Source: Ignavibacteriota bacterium (GTDB taxonomy: Bacteria > Bacteroidota > Ignavibacteria > UBA10030 > BY39). Taken from it: DNA of 64,000 nt. The stretch covers positions 62,001 to 126,000 of the forward strand of contig QOQV01000005.1 in NCBI GenBank assembly GCA_003327435.1, written 5' to 3'. The position numbers and the translations under genes are program-made. Shown piece after piece: positions 36,818-44,506 of the stretch. The notes under the pieces are model-generated. The model saw nothing but the letters and a program-made list of their open reading frames with translations, ran no database searches and had not been told where the DNA came from. Positions within the stretch are counted from its first letter, which is position 1. The number at the start of each line of letters is the position of its first letter.

Positions 36818-37208
36818 CCGCCGATACGATACTCAAACCCCAGATGCAATAGATGTAAAAGTTCTGGACACATTCCCTTATGAATATCCAGGACGAGATA
36901 TTGTGATCGACATCGACACTGATGAATTCACAGCAGTTTGTCCGTGGTCTGGCTTACCTGATTTTGCAAGGATTGAAATTCATTACATACCTGATAAATT
37001 GTGCATTGAACTCAGATCCCTGAAGTATTATTTGATGTCGTATCGAAATGTGGGAATTTATCAGGAACATGCTGTGAACAGAATTCTTGAGGATCTTGTA
37101 AAATGTTGTAAGCCAAAATGGATGAGCGTTACAGCCGATTACACAATTAGGGGTGGAATTCATACAGTAACGAGTGTTGAATACCGAAGCAAAAAATCCA
37201 GGAATTAA
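36777..37208 (+). CDS. queF: NADPH-dependent preQ0 reductase
   Basis: This 143-aa protein is the short, single-domain (YkvM-type) QueF. It shows the nucleophilic Cys in TAVCPWSGLPDF, the QueF motif ELRSLKYYLMSYR and the conserved EHAVNRILEDL segment. It reduces 7-cyano-7-deazaguanine to preQ1 for queuosine in tRNA. The ATG at 36777 lies inside the M48 gene, a 41-nt overlap that implies translational coupling. No other queuosine genes lie in the window. Confidence 0.96.
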   Translation: MKQKKSKKLPQALDRRYDTQTPDAIDVKVLDTFPYEYPGRDIVIDIDTDEFTAVCPWSGLPDFARIEIHYIPDKLCIELRSLKYYLMSYRNVGIYQEHAVNRILEDLVKCCKPKWMSVTADYTIRGGIHTVTSVEYRSKKSRN

Positions 37209-37215
37209 ACCTCCT

Positions 37216-37243
37216 TTGAAGTTTAGGTAAAAAAGCGTATATT
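37216..37243 (+). promoter_or_regulatory. Predicted promoter of tRNA-Leu / tig
   Basis: TTGAAG (37216-37221), 16 bp and TATATT (37238-37243) precede tRNA-Leu by 33 bp. With no terminator seen between the tRNA and tig, the same transcript may include tig-clpP-clpX. Confidence 0.5.
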
Positions 37244-37276
37244 TATTCAGTTAAATCAGCAAAAATCTTGAATTTT

Positions 37277-37359
37277 GGGCGAATGGCGGAACTGGCAGAC
37301 GCGCTAGACTTAGGATCTAGTCCTGAGTAAGGGTGGGGGTTCAACTCCCCCTTCGCCCA
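37277..37359 (+). tRNA. tRNA-Leu (anticodon TAG)
   Basis: An 83-nt class II tRNA. The acceptor stem is GGGCGAA/TTCGCCC, the discriminator A, and the anticodon stem CTAGA/TCTAG has the loop CTTAGGA (anticodon TAG). A long variable arm and a GGTTCAACTCC T arm follow. CCA is not encoded. Confidence 0.96.
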
Positions 37360-37403
37360 CTCCCAAAATTTTCGAATAATTTTAAAAAGTAGAAAGGATT
37401 AAA

Positions 37404-38669
37404 TTGGAATTCAAAATTAAAGACATAACCGATTCTGAAAAAGAAATTGAGATTATATATACTCAAAGCGAACTCGAACCATACTTTGAAAAAGCTTATC
37501 GGGAATATCAGAAAAAAATAGAATTACCCGGCTTTCGCAAAGGAAAAGCTCCTATAGATATGATTAAAAAAATCTATGGAGAAGGTATTGAATACGAGTC
37601 ACTCGAAAAAATCGCAAACGACTCGTTCCAGAAAACTGCTGAGGAACAAAATATAAACTTCATCGGAACTCCAGCACTTGTAGATATGGATTATAAAAAA
37701 GGAGAATCCGTAACATTTAAAATTAAATATGAAATAACTCCTAACTTCGAATTAAAAAACTACAAAGGACTGGAATTTGAAAAACTTGTTCACGAAGTTA
37801 CTGAAGAAGAAGTTCAGGATGAGATTGATAGAATACTTTTCTATAATGCAGAGAGAGAAGATGTACAATCTACAGATGGTGAACAATACATCGTTCATTT
37901 TGATGTACAGGAACTTGATGAAAACGGAACTCCACTAATCGGTAGAGTTGCAAAAGACCAATCAATCTATCTTGCTGATAAGCATATATATAAGGAATTT
38001 AAAGATGCCTTAATGAACTGTTCTGTTGGGGACATGCGAAACATTAAACTGCCACAACATGAAAATCGACCACAGTTAAATTATCAACTTCAAATCAAAA
38101 AAATAGAGAAAATAAAATTACCTGAACTGAACGATGAATTTATCAAGAAAATTACACAACAAAAAACAACATCAGTGGAAGAATTCACTCAAAAATTGAG
38201 AAATGATATCGAAGATTATTGGGAGGATAAAAGTCGTAACAAATTGTTAAACGCTATTAAAGAAAAAATCGTATCGATGCATGAATTTAGTGTACCCAAT
38301 GTAATAATCGACAATATTCTTAATTCGTTTCTTGATGAACTAAAGGAAAGGTATCCAAACAGAAAACTTCCACAGAATTTTGATATTGAAAAGTTCAGAC
38401 AACAACAATATGAATTAGCCAAATTCCAGGCGAAGTGGTTACTTATCAGAGAAAAAATTATTCAAGCTGAAAATTTGCAGGTCGAAGATTCAGATATTGA
38501 AAAATTCGTAAACGAAGGAGTTGCTCAAACAGGAATTGACCGTGATAGATTGTTTGAATATTACAAAAATTCTCCAGAATTAAAGGATAACATTTTAAGC
38601 CAGAAAGTTAACCAGATTTTACTATCTCAAAATAAAATAAATGAAATTGTAACAGATAAAGAAATCTAA
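37404..38669 (+). CDS. tig: Trigger factor
   Basis: The 421-aa ribosome-associated chaperone starts at TTG 37404, supported by GAAAGGA 6-8 nt upstream; no better ATG is available. The N-terminal ribosome-binding signature appears as LPGFRKGKAPIDMIKKIYG (about 41-59). A shortened PPIase-like middle domain (about 150-230) follows and the long helical C-terminal domain ends the protein. The PPIase part looks divergent (no clear FKBP active-site signature). It is followed by clpP after 12 bp, the classical tig-clpP-clpX order. Confidence 0.93.
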   Translation: MEFKIKDITDSEKEIEIIYTQSELEPYFEKAYREYQKKIELPGFRKGKAPIDMIKKIYGEGIEYESLEKIANDSFQKTAEEQNINFIGTPALVDMDYKKGESVTFKIKYEITPNFELKNYKGLEFEKLVHEVTEEEVQDEIDRILFYNAEREDVQSTDGEQYIVHFDVQELDENGTPLIGRVAKDQSIYLADKHIYKEFKDALMNCSVGDMRNIKLPQHENRPQLNYQLQIKKIEKIKLPELNDEFIKKITQQKTTSVEEFTQKLRNDIEDYWEDKSRNKLLNAIKEKIVSMHEFSVPNVIIDNILNSFLDELKERYPNRKLPQNFDIEKFRQQQYELAKFQAKWLLIREKIIQAENLQVEDSDIEKFVNEGVAQTGIDRDRLFEYYKNSPELKDNILSQKVNQILLSQNKINEIVTDKEI

Positions 38670-38681
38670 AAGGAGAAAAAA

Positions 38682-39284
38682 ATGATAAATGATCAATTAG
38701 TTCCAATAGTTATCGAACAAAGCGGAAGAGGTGAAAGAGCATATGATATTTTTTCACGCCTCTTAAAGGAGCGTATAGTATTTATTGGAACCCCTATCGA
38801 CGACACAATTGCCAGTTTGGTAATTGCACAATTACTTTTCTTAGAATCGGAAGATCCTGACAAAGACATTCATCTCTATATTAACAGTCCAGGTGGTACT
38901 GTATCATCTGGTCTTGCAATTTATGATACGATGCAATACATCAGACCTGATATCTCAACAATTTGTATAGGTATGGCTGCAAGCATGGCAGCAGTACTTT
39001 TAGCAGGTGGGACGAAAGGTAAACGCACAGCTTTGCCAAACTCCCGTATAATGATTCATCAACCCTGGGGTGGTGTATCTGGTACTGCAACAGATATCAG
39101 CATTCAGGCTGAAGAAATATTAAAAATGAAGCGCAGAATTAACGAGATTCTTGCACATCACACAGGAAAAACTGTAGAACAGGTTGAAAAAGACACAGAT
39201 CGTGATTATTATCTGTCTTCGGAAGAAGCAAAGAATTACGGACTTATCGATAACATTCTTTATAAAAAGCAGCCAGTAAAATAA
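38682..39284 (+). CDS. clpP: ATP-dependent Clp protease proteolytic subunit
   Basis: The 200-aa serine peptidase is complete. The nucleophile Ser (about 101) is in [12 protein letters not shown], the His (about 126) in [10 protein letters not shown] and the Asp in [19 protein letters not shown] precedes the ATG. It forms the proteolytic barrel with the ClpX ATPase encoded immediately after it (the next ATG directly follows its stop). Confidence 0.98.
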   Translation: MINDQLVPIVIEQSGRGERAYDIFSRLLKERIVFIGTPIDDTIASLVIAQLLFLESEDPDKDIHLYINSPGGTVSSGLAIYDTMQYIRPDISTICIGMAASMAAVLLAGGTKGKRTALPNSRIMIHQPWGGVSGTATDISIQAEEILKMKRRINEILAHHTGKTVEQVEKDTDRDYYLSSEEAKNYGLIDNILYKKQPVK

Positions 39285-40547
39285 ATGAATCAGAAAAACA
39301 GAACAGCTACAAATATAAGGTGCTCATTCTGCGGAAAACGCGCAGAAGAAGTTGAAGGAATGATAGCAGGTCCATCTGCTTACATATGCGACAGCTGCAT
39401 AGTAAGCTCATATGAAATATTAAAAGCTAAATCTTTCGGTTTTTCTTCAAAAAGAAGAGGCAGACGAGAAATACCAACACCCGATGTTATCAAAAAATCC
39501 CTCGACGAATATGTAATTGGTCAGGAACGGGCAAAGAAAATTCTTGCTGTTGCAGTTTATAACCACTATAAAAGAACACACTTCGCAGATTACACTTCTT
39601 ATCTTCAAGAGGTAGAAATTGAAAAAAGCAACATTCTATTTGTAGGACCAACCGGTACAGGAAAAACTTTACTCGCACAAACCCTTGCAAAAATTTTGGA
39701 TGTTCCTTTTGCAATCGCTGATGCTACCACACTCACAGAAGCCGGTTATGTTGGAGACGATGTTGAAACTGTTCTGGTACATTTACTACAAAATGCAGAT
39801 TATGATGTTGAAAGAGCCGAAAATGGCATCGTTTATATAGACGAGATTGATAAAATTGCACGGAAATCAGATAATGTTTCCATCACAAGAGATGTTTCTG
39901 GAGAAGGTGTTCAGCAAGCATTACTAAAAATACTTGAAGGTACAATTGCAGGCGTACCTCCAAAAGGCGGACGAAAACATCCTGAACAGCAATTAATTTA
40001 TATCAACACAAAAAATATTCTTTTCATTTGTGGAGGCGCATTCGAAGGAATCGATAAGATAATTTCGCACAGGTTGGATAAAAGTTCAATAGGATTTGGT
40101 GCAGATATTAAACCAAAAAATGAAAGAACACCTGATGAATATCTTGCTCTGATTGAACCGGATGATTTGCTAAAATTTGGATTGATTCCGGAGTTTGTTG
40201 GTAGATTACCCATTATTGCACCGTTGCACTCACTCGATGAACGGGCATTGATGAATATTCTTACACAACCAAAAAATGCTCTCGTTAAACAATACCAGAA
40301 ATTATTTATGATTGAAGGTGTAGAATTGGAATTCGAAGAAGACGCACTAAAAGCAGTTGTAAAAAAAGCAATCGAAAGAGGAACAGGTGCAAGAGCTCTT
40401 CGCTCAATTATTGAAGATACAATGCTGGATATAATGTATCATTTACCTTCTCACAAAAATTTAATTAAATGCGTGATCACAAAAGAAGTAATAACAAAAA
40501 AGAAAGATCCAATCTACATCTACGAGAAACAAAAAGCATTAGCATAA
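39285..40547 (+). CDS. clpX: ATP-dependent Clp protease ATP-binding subunit
   Basis: The 420-aa AAA+ unfoldase has an N-terminal zinc-binding domain ([18 protein letters not shown] and YICDSC), the Walker A GPTGTGKT, Walker [10 protein letters not shown], the pore loop AGYVGDDVE and the sensor 2 segment [13 protein letters not shown]. It unfolds substrates for ClpP. Its 3' end is 8 bp from the convergent polymerase gene. Confidence 0.98.
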   Translation: MNQKNRTATNIRCSFCGKRAEEVEGMIAGPSAYICDSCIVSSYEILKAKSFGFSSKRRGRREIPTPDVIKKSLDEYVIGQERAKKILAVAVYNHYKRTHFADYTSYLQEVEIEKSNILFVGPTGTGKTLLAQTLAKILDVPFAIADATTLTEAGYVGDDVETVLVHLLQNADYDVERAENGIVYIDEIDKIARKSDNVSITRDVSGEGVQQALLKILEGTIAGVPPKGGRKHPEQQLIYINTKNILFICGGAFEGIDKIISHRLDKSSIGFGADIKPKNERTPDEYLALIEPDDLLKFGLIPEFVGRLPIIAPLHSLDERALMNILTQPKNALVKQYQKLFMIEGVELEFEEDALKAVVKKAIERGTGARALRSIIEDTMLDIMYHLPSHKNLIKCVITKEVITKKKDPIYIYEKQKALA

Positions 40548-40555
40548 GAAATTCT

Positions 40556-42841
40556 CTAATCAAACAAATTGAGTTCAGGTACTTTTTTAAATTTTTTCTT
40601 TTTTCGAACAATACCACACAGATTTTTTAATTTTTCAATATCATATCCAAAAGGTAACAGCATAGTTTCTGCCGTCTTAAGAGCAAGTTCAGTATATTTT
40701 TCTATATCGTAACCGTCTTCAAAGGCATAGAGCGAGAGGGGTTTTGCTTTCTCAGGTGTGCTTTTTCCCGATTGATCAATGATTATGAATTCAATACTTT
40801 CGCCAGGTGCAAGATTTATTCCTGAACTTTGCAACATCTTTGTTACGACTGCGCTAATACTGTTGTTTCCATATTCGTCTGCCTCCTGAGAAATATGCTT
40901 TTTGATTACTAACTCCATCGGATTAACCTCACCACTTCGAAGCACTGAAACATTACTTACAACAATTTCAAGTACCTGCGGTAAAAGATCATCAAGTTCT
41001 AAAAGAGATTTTGCCTCTGAAAATTTTTCCATCATTGCCATCTGCATATTTTTAATAAACCTGGGAGTATCTTTTCGACGCACCTCAATACCACGAATTT
41101 TCAACTCACCATTTCTGTAACAACCCACATATCGATTCGCTGTTGGTAAATGCACATCCATTTTTGAAGCCGGGAAAAGTATCCAGTTATAAATTCCCTC
41201 AAGCGAAATATCTATTCCAACCTTTGCTTCTATTTCCTTACAAAGCATCAGATAATCCGTCTCAGTTGCACCTTCTTTCTTCAACCACATACAATCAATA
41301 ATTGCATGCAGAAGTGTAAAGCCGTTCGATTCAGCAATTTCTTTTGCCTGCAGAATTGCATCCCGAGAGAAAGCATTAACAGATTCGTGGGCTTCAATTT
41401 TACCAAAGCGTGCATTTTTATACCCCAGATATCCAAAGCAGGTTACAAGCATCCACTTCAAAGCCGATTGTCTTCGATCATAAATTTGCCAGAGCGGATT
41501 GTTTGTAGCTTTAAGTTCCTGTTTCTTTTTCTTATAGTAAGCCCTTTTTTGTAGAACCGAGCGTAAAGTCTGAGGCACAATTCCCTGTCTTTTACCACAA
41601 ATTCTATAACCCAATTCTGGAACAGTTTTACCCTCTCCGTTACAGCATCTACAGTTAATAGTTTCCGGTGAAATATTATGCACAACCATAATTGTTGGAT
41701 ACATCGAAACAAAATCCAGTTCAGCCACATTTTCGTGATAACCAATTGGCGGTTGAAAAATTAATCCACCCCGATCAGCAAGTAAAAGAGTTGATGCTGG
41801 TTTAAACTCTTCGGGTTCACGCTTTTTAGCAGGTATCAACACACCATTTTGATGAGCCCAGGAAAGTTGAATTGATGACAGACCTGTTCCAATTGAAGCG
41901 CGAGCCTGCCTCTGAATCGGAATTTGAGTCAGTCGGGCAATATCATAAAGTCCATCCAAATACGATTCCGCAACCGTAAAAGAGTTGTGAATATCAATAT
42001 GCCATCTGCCTGCAAACTCAAAAGCACCATCCTTATGAACTACCCTGCCGTACTGGAAAAAACTTGACTCTCTTGTGGTTATATAATTAGCATTGACATC
42101 ACGATTGAACAATAAAGGAACTTCTAACCTTTCAGAAGCTGAAATAAGCAGAGGTATAAGTGTGGAATCTCCATACTCAGTTAAGATAATATCAGGATCA
42201 AAACGGTGAATATGCCAATTTAAAGTTTCAATTATCTCATCCTGTTGTTCGATTACATATGTCCGCCCCTCATAGGTTACTTCCAAAATAATTGCTGGTT
42301 TATATCTTGGAGGAACAAAATTGTTGGCATTACGCAATTGCATAATTGAAAGTGGTGGAAGCTTATATTCAAAAGCATCACGACTGTCCAGAAGATTATA
42401 TCCTGTAAGTTTGTTTCTTTCATCAATAAAATACTCTCCATAAGCAAGCGGGAAAAGTCCTCTACTATACAAATAAAGTTGAGCAATTGGCACATCCGAA
42501 TTGAAGAAAGCAAATGGTGGAAAATATTTTTCAAAAATACTCACAACCTCACGATGTTTTTGAGTATCCCGCACTTTTATACTCAACACCGTTAATTCTT
42601 CGTTGGAATATAATTCAATTTTTTTTGTTCGTTCAAAAGTAATTGGATACTGAGATTGCAGACAGGTTGCAATGTTTTCGGCTCTTTTTAGATCCTTATC
42701 ATTTAAATTAAGATAAAATTCTGGAGCAAACGAATCATAGCATAAATACTTAACACCATCTTCATCGATTAACCATATTGTTATTCCATTTTTTGAAGGA
42801 TAAACATCGAAGAGCCATCCTTTTAATGTTTTTCGCAGCAT
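40556..42841 (-). CDS. B-family DNA polymerase, exonuclease motifs lost
   Basis: The 761-aa protein is a family B polymerase. Motif A is ELDFVSMYPTIM (about 378), motif B KWMLVTCFGYLGYKNARFG and motif C AIIDCMWLKK, where YGDTDS is expected; the Asp corresponding to the essential second Asp remains, the first is Ile. The 3'-5' exonuclease motifs look degenerate: Exo I reads ILEVTYEG instead of DIE, and Exo II after DPDIILTEYGDSTL lacks the N-x3-FD pattern. A CRCCNGEG segment (about 400) could bind zinc. It is probably a proofreading-deficient repair or translesion polymerase rather than a replicase. It overlaps the 93-aa gene upstream by 19 nt. Confidence 0.85.
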   Translation of the reverse strand: MLRKTLKGWLFDVYPSKNGITIWLIDEDGVKYLCYDSFAPEFYLNLNDKDLKRAENIATCLQSQYPITFERTKKIELYSNEELTVLSIKVRDTQKHREVVSIFEKYFPPFAFFNSDVPIAQLYLYSRGLFPLAYGEYFIDERNKLTGYNLLDSRDAFEYKLPPLSIMQLRNANNFVPPRYKPAIILEVTYEGRTYVIEQQDEIIETLNWHIHRFDPDIILTEYGDSTLIPLLISASERLEVPLLFNRDVNANYITTRESSFFQYGRVVHKDGAFEFAGRWHIDIHNSFTVAESYLDGLYDIARLTQIPIQRQARASIGTGLSSIQLSWAHQNGVLIPAKKREPEEFKPASTLLLADRGGLIFQPPIGYHENVAELDFVSMYPTIMVVHNISPETINCRCCNGEGKTVPELGYRICGKRQGIVPQTLRSVLQKRAYYKKKKQELKATNNPLWQIYDRRQSALKWMLVTCFGYLGYKNARFGKIEAHESVNAFSRDAILQAKEIAESNGFTLLHAIIDCMWLKKEGATETDYLMLCKEIEAKVGIDISLEGIYNWILFPASKMDVHLPTANRYVGCYRNGELKIRGIEVRRKDTPRFIKNMQMAMMEKFSEAKSLLELDDLLPQVLEIVVSNVSVLRSGEVNPMELVIKKHISQEADEYGNNSISAVVTKMLQSSGINLAPGESIEFIIIDQSGKSTPEKAKPLSLYAFEDGYDIEKYTELALKTAETMLLPFGYDIEKLKNLCGIVRKKKKFKKVPELNLFD

Positions 42842-43104
42842 AGTATAAGTTTTTCCTTACAATCATTTAATTCTTTCTGGAGCTTCTTGATTAATTTTCT
42901 TTCTTCGATCAGCATTGAAATAATTATGCTTTCGAAAGGGACTGCTCGCATAGCATAGAAATTTTCAGCGAGGTGAATTTTTGCAGCGCGGAAGAGTTCA
43001 TCAAATATTTCCTGATCCTCTTTTCTCAGTCCGCGCCTGTACTTAGTCCAGCTTTCAATTTCACTGTCTATTATTCCTGTAAATGTAGGTAGTGTTCTTC
43101 CCAT
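42823..43104 (-). CDS. Small hypothetical protein of polymerase operon
   Basis: The 93-aa protein is mostly helical; the last ~30 residues look like a coiled coil (IEERKLIKKLQKELNDCKEKLILC). I do not recognise a family. A good ribosome-binding site (AAGGAGT) precedes the ATG. It overlaps the RecA-like gene by 44 nt and the polymerase gene by 19 nt, so all three products are probably made together. A role as a bridging subunit is speculation. Confidence 0.75.
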   Translation of the reverse strand: MGRTLPTFTGIIDSEIESWTKYRRGLRKEDQEIFDELFRAAKIHLAENFYAMRAVPFESIIISMLIEERKLIKKLQKELNDCKEKLILCCEKH

Positions 43105-43738
43105 AGTTATTACTCCTTATAGTTTTAGTATTTTTTTCAACGATTATTGAAACACTTTCATTTTCATCTGTGAGTTTATAAACTTCATCAGCGGTTTGTT
43201 TCAGCATTTCGAGGAAACGGTTGCGTTCTTTTGGTAAAACATTAAAATGTTCAACAGCAACAAGTAAGGAAAAATTTTGATTTTTCATTTTTTGAAGATT
43301 GAAGATTATACGTTTAAGCATATTATAAGCTTCTTTGAAGCGCACCTGTTCATCATAGAAAGTGTCGAGCAATCCAAAAATCATTGCTGTATTTGATTTG
43401 ATTTTTTTAAGAAAAGATACGAGTCGTTCATTAATTACAGCTTCCATTTGATATGGTGTGAAGCCGCGTGAAATGAAAATGCGATTCAATAAAATTTCCG
43501 GACTGATGTGTTTTTGTCGGGCGAACCTTGAAATAATATGCAGGTCGAATCTGCATCCGCCGTCGACAACGGCAATTCTTCCGCCCTGAAGCAGTATATG
43601 TGAAGCCAAAAGCAGCGAGAACTGGAATATCTGTTTACTGCCGTAAACTAAAATTACCTTACCGCCTGCAGTAGTTTCAAGCTGTTTGTGCAACAAATTT
43701 TGAAGCTCTGTGCTGTTATATATAATTAAATTATTCAC
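43061..43738 (-). CDS. RecA/KaiC-like protein with degenerate P-loop
   Basis: The 225-aa protein has the strand order of a RecA/Rad55-type ATPase: GGKVILVYGSKQIFQFSLLLASHILLQGGRIAVVDG (about 25-60), where GxxxxGKT is replaced by GSKQIFQF, and a Walker-B-like strand AMIFGLLD (near 140). ATP binding may be lost. The start is GTG 43738 with AGGA upstream. It is the first gene of the unit with the 93-aa protein and PolB. By analogy, ImuA is a RecA-like accessory of the ImuB-DnaE2 mutasome, so an accessory role for the polymerase is plausible. Confidence 0.7.
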   Translation of the reverse strand: MNNLIIYNSTELQNLLHKQLETTAGGKVILVYGSKQIFQFSLLLASHILLQGGRIAVVDGGCRFDLHIISRFARQKHISPEILLNRIFISRGFTPYQMEAVINERLVSFLKKIKSNTAMIFGLLDTFYDEQVRFKEAYNMLKRIIFNLQKMKNQNFSLLVAVEHFNVLPKERNRFLEMLKQTADEVYKLTDENESVSIIVEKNTKTIRSNNYGKNTTYIYRNNRQ

Positions 43739-43767
43739 CGGTAATTATCCTGAATTGTTTCTGCTAT

Positions 43768-43796
43768 AATATACGACAAAAATGTCGTATTGTCAA
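43768..43796 (-). promoter_or_regulatory. Promoter with palindromic operator for polymerase operon
   Basis: On the minus strand TTGACA (43791-43796), exactly 17 bp, and TATATT (43768-43773) form a near-consensus promoter 29 nt before the GTG start. A perfect inverted repeat ATACGACA-N4-TGTCGTAT (43771-43790) fills the spacer. A repressor bound there would block RNA polymerase, as LexA does at many SOS genes. The repressor is not in the window, so LexA is a hypothesis. Confidence 0.75.
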
Positions 43797-44270
43797 GTGC
43801 TAAATGACAAATATGTTGTTGACCGGTTTTGCTTATTCCAGTTTTATCTTCATAACTTTATGAGTTACAATCAGATATAGAGTTTAGTATGGTTAACTTT
43901 ACAAACAAAAGTTAGGTGTTTAATTAATTTTTTGTAACATTATAGCACCTTCCCAAAATTACTCGTATTTTGCGCAATTTTTATTGCAATGTCCTGCATC
44001 TATATACTTGATTTTTTTATAAAATTTAATTAAGATTAGCAAAGGAAATGTTAAATTTTGAATTAAAAGAATTATCCATAAGTCGATGAATGCAATGATG
44101 GGTGTTGGTACGGATGTTAATTGCAATTCGAAAACCTTCATTTCAAAGAAAGAAAACGGTAAATTACGACGATGAAAGTTAAACAAATTCTTTCTCTTAA
44201 TTTTACCGAATGAGCTCTTATTGATTTTAATAACAAAAAGATTTATAATAAAAGAACCCAAGATAATAAT

Positions 44271-44399
44271 ATGACCAGAGAACAAAAATTTTACAAAGCA
44301 TTACAGGATGTATTGAATGTTTCACGGGGTGAAGGTGTTGGTGGTATTGTCAATTCGATGCGAATAAAACAGGTATTACTAATTCCAATTCAAAGTTAA
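44271..44399 (+). pseudogene. Possible remnant of a DNA methyltransferase gene
   Basis: A 42-codon frame starts MTREQKFYKALQDV and continues with EGVGGIVNSMRIK. From memory this resembles the N-terminus of Eco57I-like restriction-methyltransferases, which continue for hundreds of residues, but here the frame ends almost at once. It lies in the 710-bp stretch (43797-44506) before hsdR, which otherwise shows no gene I can support. Confidence 0.3.
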
Positions 44400-44506
44400 C
44401 CTATGGGACGTTCTACTGTTCACTATACAGATAACGAGACAAATAATATCTTAAAAAGACTGCATAATTTACAATAATATAGGGGATCTAATTATAGGTT
44501 TTAAGC

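Noticed and set aside
37270-37372. AATTTTGGG and CCCAAAATT flanking tRNA-Leu as a mobile-element or attachment repeat
   Set aside because: The repeat merely extends the acceptor-stem complementarity by a few bases, and no integrase or second tRNA fragment is visible.
43959-44285. 108-aa minus-strand reading frame in the gap before hsdR
   Set aside because: Composition is that of AT-rich non-coding DNA, no ribosome-binding site or recognisable domain, and it overlaps the possible methyltransferase remnant.
44403-44477. 24-codon plus-strand frame (MGRSTVHYTDNETNN...)
   Set aside because: Too short, no clear ribosome-binding site and no similarity I can name; possibly part of a decayed gene.
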